DNA of 58,348 nucleotides, from assembly GCA_944321715.1 (NCBI GenBank), contig CALUMJ010000010.1:1-58348 (forward strand), in the 5' to 3' direction. The position numbers were made by a program, and so were the translations under genes. This DNA comes from an uncultured Muribaculaceae bacterium (lineage in GTDB: Bacteria; Bacteroidota; Bacteroidia; Bacteroidales; Muribaculaceae). Shown here in pieces: positions 54,763-58,348 of this stretch. The notes under the pieces are model-generated. The model ran no database searches. It was not told where the DNA came from and saw only the letters and a program-made list of their open reading frames with translations. Within the stretch, counting starts at the first letter, position 1. Each line of letters starts with the position of its first letter.

Positions 54763-55743
54763 TTAAGCACATTCTTTATCTACATTCTCTTTACACCAGC
54801 CTTGCCGTATGAAAGCCAGCATATCATCTCCTTTAAGCTGGTGTGTACCGCTTTCTTTTCTTACATATAGATTACATCCATTCATCAATACTATATCACC
54901 CGTATAATCAACCTCTATTTTAGCAATAAGGTGACTATCCATCTCAAACCACTCAATCTGCGTTTGAAGCATTAAGTTGGTTGTCGTAAGTTGGCTATAT
55001 AAATTTAGAAACATGGCTGTAAACTTTTCACGGTTAAATTGTTCGTTAAATTCTACAAACTCATTTTCCACACCGCATATTTTTTGGTTGTCTTTTATAC
55101 CTACAATCACTGTGCCTTTATGCATTTCGCTGTTTGCAAATCCAGTAAGAGTCTTGATGATTTCACGTAATTGATAAGTCTTGTCATTCGCATTCGAAAG
55201 ATTAGCCGGATGAATAAAACTGGATTTGTATTCAATAAAGCCATTCTCTTCCGGAAAAACAGGTTTATGTAGAAGTTTACGTAAAAATGCGCAAGATTCT
55301 CCTCTATTTCCTTTAGCTAATACTCCTAACACTTCACTGCATACATTTTTATCATACTTATCCATATTTTCACAGAATTCCGCCCTCAATGCATCAAATT
55401 CCTCTTGGGTATTCATATTTATTGATTGTACGTTATCGCTTTTCAACAAATTCAAACCACTCAATAATGTTTTACGTTCCCTTGCCTTTGGATTTGGGGT
55501 GTACCAATCATGTGCCGGATAGTAGTAGCATTTTCCACTTGAATGGGGCTTTTCTACCAAATGCACCTCTGCTCCAATTTTAAGATATCCATTAGCGTCC
55601 AACATTTCCGGTGGATAATCACAGTAGTTCATTACTACCACAGGAACCGCAAAAACATTCTCCGGGACCTGCTTACTTTTAAATTGATACCACAGCTTGT
55701 TACATCCTATAACAATTGCTGTTAATTCGATATTTATTTCCAT
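54763..55743 (-). CDS. AlbA_2 (Schlafen-like) domain protein
   Basis: A 326-residue protein. Residues 1-170 are an unassigned mixed domain (VIGCNKLWYQFKSKQVPENV, KCYYYPAHDWYTPNP) plus a helical linker. About 175-310 is an AlbA_2/Schlafen fold: ENGFIEYKSSF with the conserved Glu and Lys, LREIIKTLTGFANSEMHKGT, VIVGIKDNQKICGV, and VLMNGCNLYVRKESGTHQLK near the end. AlbA_2 domains bind nucleic acid, and some Schlafens cut tRNA. The usual C-terminal helicase-like part of such proteins is absent. AT-rich, lying next to a tRNA gene. Confidence 0.8.
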   Translation of the reverse strand: MEINIELTAIVIGCNKLWYQFKSKQVPENVFAVPVVVMNYCDYPPEMLDANGYLKIGAEVHLVEKPHSSGKCYYYPAHDWYTPNPKARERKTLLSGLNLLKSDNVQSINMNTQEEFDALRAEFCENMDKYDKNVCSEVLGVLAKGNRGESCAFLRKLLHKPVFPEENGFIEYKSSFIHPANLSNANDKTYQLREIIKTLTGFANSEMHKGTVIVGIKDNQKICGVENEFVEFNEQFNREKFTAMFLNLYSQLTTTNLMLQTQIEWFEMDSHLIAKIEVDYTGDIVLMNGCNLYVRKESGTHQLKGDDMLAFIRQGWCKENVDKECA

Positions 55744-56002
55744 TGTTGAAAAATATTAACTTAACAGACTGGTTAACTACCATTGGAGCAACCAATAAAA
55801 TTACCTTGGCAGTTGACCAATGCTTCTTATTTTATCTTCCCTTATTTATTCTTATGGAACTTAATCCACTTGCCTGCTACATACGTAGCAGACAAGTATT
55901 GCCAACTCTCGTGGTCGTGTTGATTACCACAAGACCGCCCATAATAATGAATTATAACATAAACTATAAATTAAAAATAGAATACTGATATGATTGTCAT
56001 TC

Positions 56003-56323
56003 CTATTCATGTTTCCTCTTTTTATAAAGCTTATAAATTCCATATCCAATTCCTGCAGAGGCAATTCCTATTCCTACAAAGGGGATTGCGCTTAATATCG
56101 CAGTTCCTGCCGCCATTCCTCCACCACCTGCGGCCAATGCACCGCCACCTAACCATGCCGTAGCTGCATTAGTTGCAGCAGCTCCGGATAATGTTGAAAT
56201 AGCAGTTCCAGTAGATGCCGTTCCGAATGTTGTTGCAATACCCATTGCGGCTGCTTGGCCGCCTGCGCTGATTGCGGCTCCTGTGCCAATTGTAGCTGCA
56301 GAGCCAATTATTGATTTGTTCAT
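56003..56323 (-). CDS. glycine-zipper hydrophobic membrane protein
   Basis: A 106-residue protein made almost wholly of Gly, Ala, Ser and Thr helices: SAATIGTGAAISAGGQAAAM, STLSGAAATNAATAWLGGGA, LAAGGGGMAAGTAILSAIPF, then a final helix (VGIGIASAGIGYGIYKLYKK) and a basic end KRKHE. Repeated GxxxG/AxxxG spacings suggest oligomerising membrane helices. It recalls glycine-zipper segments seen in pore-forming bacteriocins and ISG12/IFI6-like proteins, but I cannot prove homology. No signal peptide. It is divergent from the next gene, sharing a control region with a palindrome. Confidence 0.65.
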   Translation of the reverse strand: MNKSIIGSAATIGTGAAISAGGQAAAMGIATTFGTASTGTAISTLSGAAATNAATAWLGGGALAAGGGGMAAGTAILSAIPFVGIGIASAGIGYGIYKLYKKRKHE

Positions 56324-56357
56324 GTGATTAAAATATTATTTATTTATAAATTAATTT

Positions 56358-56388
56358 ATGTATCCATCTTTTGGATACGATGCAAATG
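56358..56388. promoter_or_regulatory. palindromic operator-like site in the divergent control region
   Basis: GTATCCA-TCTTT-TGGATAC (56358-56376) is a 7-bp inverted repeat. On the minus strand TACATTTG (56388-56381) resembles a -7 box for the glycine-zipper gene, which places the palindrome near the transcript start. Location between two divergent accessory genes suggests repressor control. Confidence 0.4.
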
Positions 56389-56516
56389 TAGTAATCAGCC
56401 AACTCTCGAAAAATATCATCTTATTGCCATTGCTCAAACAACATATAGTATGTGGAATTTCTTGTGGAATTTTTCAAAAATTAATAATATTGCGAAACTA
56501 TTAAATAATATGAGTT

Positions 56517-57626
56517 ATGAAATTTTTTGACCCCTGGATAGGTAGCGATTATAAAACCGGTATTGATGGAAATACAATATTTGCAGTAGGGGCACAACAT
56601 TGGTGTGACCCGGAATACTGGCATTGTGATAAGACATCGCCCCATGAATGCCTTGAAAAATGCGACAAGACATGCACGGTGTGGAATAAAAAGGAGTATG
56701 AAAAAAACGAAAAATGCAATGCGTGGGTGGATGAAGGCAATAAAACTATGCCAATGTGCCCACTTTCACTTGTAGATGAAAAGTCCAAATATCACAAATA
56801 TAAATGTAGGAACGGGAAGCGAGAAGACTGTTTAACGAACGGTTTCCGCTTTCTGCATTGTGAGACTAAAATAGCCGTATTTGACCATATAGACAACCGG
56901 GAAAAAGTCAAACGTTCGCAAGTTTTCGTATGCATAAAGGATGCCTTAACGTCTTTATTTGGCAAATCTCTTGACAAGAGTGAGTATTTTGACCGGATTA
57001 TATTTGCTAATTATATTCAACATTATACCCATTATAGATATGGGAGATTAGATTCTGAAGAATTACAATTAGAATCTCAAAAAGATAAAGAAGGATTCAA
57101 GAATAATCTCAAGAAGTTTGATAATGGGAAACCGGATATTATTATTGTACTTCAAGAAGAAATGATTCTAAAGGAGGTTGAAGATATAGTTAAAGATGAT
57201 TATGTTCATATAACAGAGATAGACGACCCAAAAATTTTTTATGTCTTAGTTAGAAAAAGTTCACAATTTTACAAGGAAAATTACAGAGAAACAATCGAAG
57301 GCTTTATACAAAAAGAAACAAAGGAAATAAATGACAAATATGAAGAAAATAGTAAAACAGAAGTTCGTCGTGGCATAGCCATATTAGTTTTCTTCATCAA
57401 AGAATTACCTCCTTACAAAGGAATAAGTTGGAAGGAACTTACAAAGAAAATTGTGGATTCCTGTTCAGAGAAAATAAAAAAATTATATTACAAAAATGGG
57501 GAGTTTAAATATGACTCTATTAGGTATTTTAAGAGCAAAAAAGCTGGCAAAGTTGGCAAACCTATCACAGATGAAGAGATGAAAAAAATAGAGAATAAAT
57601 ATATTGATTATATGAAGAAAAAATAG
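56517..57626 (+). CDS. hypothetical protein, Cys-rich insert, distant uracil-DNA-glycosylase-like features
   Basis: A 369-residue protein with very AT-rich coding, unlike the core genes. The start MKFFDPWIGSDYKTG then NTIFAVGAQHWCDP recalls small orphan UDG-like proteins (PWIG..Y..G..G......G..H.C). Residues about 30-110 hold nine or more cysteines (HWCDP, HCDKTSPHECLEKCDKTC, KCNAW, MCPL, KCRNGKREDC), possibly a zinc cluster. KPDIIIVLQEE (about 204-214) would be the later strand of the fold. The C-terminal third is lysine-rich helix. UDG relationship is weak inference; otherwise unknown. Confidence 0.6.
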   Translation: MKFFDPWIGSDYKTGIDGNTIFAVGAQHWCDPEYWHCDKTSPHECLEKCDKTCTVWNKKEYEKNEKCNAWVDEGNKTMPMCPLSLVDEKSKYHKYKCRNGKREDCLTNGFRFLHCETKIAVFDHIDNREKVKRSQVFVCIKDALTSLFGKSLDKSEYFDRIIFANYIQHYTHYRYGRLDSEELQLESQKDKEGFKNNLKKFDNGKPDIIIVLQEEMILKEVEDIVKDDYVHITEIDDPKIFYVLVRKSSQFYKENYRETIEGFIQKETKEINDKYEENSKTEVRRGIAILVFFIKELPPYKGISWKELTKKIVDSCSEKIKKLYYKNGEFKYDSIRYFKSKKAGKVGKPITDEEMKKIENKYIDYMKKK

Positions 57627-57795
57627 GGAAGAATCGTAGCTATATTATTGAATCTGTCGCTCATCGGCAAAGATTTCCATGATATCCAATCATTCTTCTT
57701 TGTTGTCGTTTTATAAGTCTTGATTTTATTCAAGGACAAACAACGTAATATTTCTATTTATTCTAAACCTATTTCTATTGGCGGCAATAAACGTG

Positions 57796-57995
57796 ATGGG
57801 GGTTGTATCATCATAATGCAAATACATTTACTTTATTGCAGAGCCGTCATGTCATGGCGGCTTGACGACTGCACGACAACCGCCGCAATATACTATAATT
57901 CAGACAGTAACAAACCACTATGATATGACGGCTCAACACAGTAAGTTACCTATAACTGCTGATTATCTTAGACACTGCAATTTCGATACACCCCC
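57796..57995. repeat. palindromic mobile repeat, type 2, copy I
   Basis: Left end GGGGGTTGTATCATCATAAT, arms GAGCCGTCATGTCATGGCGG and complement GATATGACGGCTC, right end TTTCGATACACCCCC (to 57995). The ends are more decayed than other copies. It occupies the stretch after the UDG-like gene and abuts a gene fragment. Confidence 0.65.
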
Positions 57996-58011
57996 AATGG
58001 CACTTCTGTTT

Positions 58012-58128
58012 CTAATAGCCTGTAATCGAAATGAATTTCTTGATTGCTTCTTCAGTGGGGAGTCCTATCATGTATTTCTGCACAAAGATGTTCGAGCCTA
58101 ACCCGGCGGTGGCATCTGCCGAATTAGC
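58012..58128 (-). pseudogene. C-terminal fragment of an unidentified protein
   Basis: A minus-strand open stretch of 38 codons ending at TAG: ANSADATAGLGSNIFVQKYM then IGLPTEEAIKKFISITGY. It has no start codon of its own (TGA directly before) and looks like the end of a larger protein; I cannot name the family. A repeat lies directly on its 3' side. Confidence 0.3.
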
Positions 58129-58229
58129 TCAATAAATACGGCAGTTGTGCCGCTCGCAGAATGGGCGTTCACTTCCGACCAAAAACAAAATCGGTGATAT
58201 AAAAAATTTACTAATTTTTTCCTTTGCTA

Positions 58230-58348
58230 TTACTTTGCGGGGAGGGGGGAGTTGATGAGATAGACGCGGGCGCGGGCGCGGGTGATGGAGGTGTAGAGCC
58301 AGCGTTAAAACTGCAGGGTAGTGAATGCATCCTCGGGGATGCCGCCCA
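58230..58348 (-). pseudogene. C-terminal end of a UvrD/RecD-type helicase with an in-frame stop, cut by window edge
   Basis: Minus-strand frame entering from the right edge: GGIPEDAFTTLQF, then TAA at 58305-58307, then RWLYTSITRARARVYLIN and a stop at 58230-58232. The block YRWLYTAITRA is helicase motif VI of the superfamily 1 RecD-like group, and the stop sits where Tyr is expected (TAY to TAA). Loss of motif VI would abolish ATP hydrolysis. The rest of the gene is outside the window. Confidence 0.6.

Noticed and set aside
54325-58128. Integrated element bounded by a tRNA 3' end duplication
   Set aside because: No second copy of the tRNA-Leu T-arm/acceptor sequence was found up to the window end, and no integrase gene is present.

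Overview
The window comes from a Bacteroidales genome, most likely a gut lineage such as Muribaculaceae or Prevotella (family is inference). Evidence: a SusC/SusD pair, five proteins with C-terminal type IX secretion (T9SS) sorting domains, repeated Bacteroidetes -33/-7 promoters (TTTG, about 19-20 bp, TAnnTTTG), no Shine-Dalgarno signals, and a core gene set (ispE, rsgA, yifB, typA, rpsO, ppk1, ppx, tRNA-Leu).

Layout. 0.1-9.6 kb is mostly housekeeping: ispE, an acetyl-CoA hydrolase/CoA transferase, rsgA, a YifB-type ATPase, a RhuM/Fic gene apparently split by a one-base deletion, an RsmI-like methyltransferase and a metallo-beta-lactamase-fold hydrolase. 10-12.7 kb holds a T9SS cargo protein and a lipoprotein. 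13.0-18.8 kb is a signalling or conflict-like locus: a cytoplasmic trypsin-like protease with zinc ribbon, a partner protein, and a divergent operon of an exported TPR protein plus a TIR-transmembrane protein. An IS4-type element (19.05-20.43 kb) has jumped into a repeat. 20.6-29.4 kb carries an NlpC/P60 peptidase, a receiver/PEP-synthase-like fusion, a coiled-coil AT-hook protein and a membrane protein with tandem Rossmann domains and a RyR domain. 30.4-42.6 kb is a minus-strand polysaccharide-utilisation-like cluster: SusD, SusC, two tandem LamG-GH18 proteins and another T9SS protein. 43.6-45.1 kb is a repeat graveyard with a RAYT-type transposase and a broken AAA ATPase. 45.2-54.4 kb holds typA, a higBA toxin-antitoxin pair, a broken secreted esterase, rpsO, ppk1-ppx and tRNA-Leu(CAA). 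54.5-58.3 kb is an AT-rich accessory stretch next to the tRNA: an AlbA_2/Schlafen-like protein with a 42-residue acidic partner, a glycine-zipper membrane protein, a divergent UDG-like protein, and gene fragments.

A family of roughly 180-200 bp palindromic mobile repeats with ends GGGTGTATCAAAAT...ATTTTGATACACCC recurs at about nine places, always between genes, in two interior types that nest inside each other. How the genes work together: the SusCD/GH18 cluster probably binds, cuts and imports an N-acetylglucosamine-containing glycan; ppk1 and ppx make and degrade polyphosphate; the TPR-TIR operon looks like a cross-membrane signalling pair. The best candidates for something undescribed are the protease/TPR/TIR locus, the TM-Rossmann-RyR protein, and the tRNA-adjacent AT-rich module.
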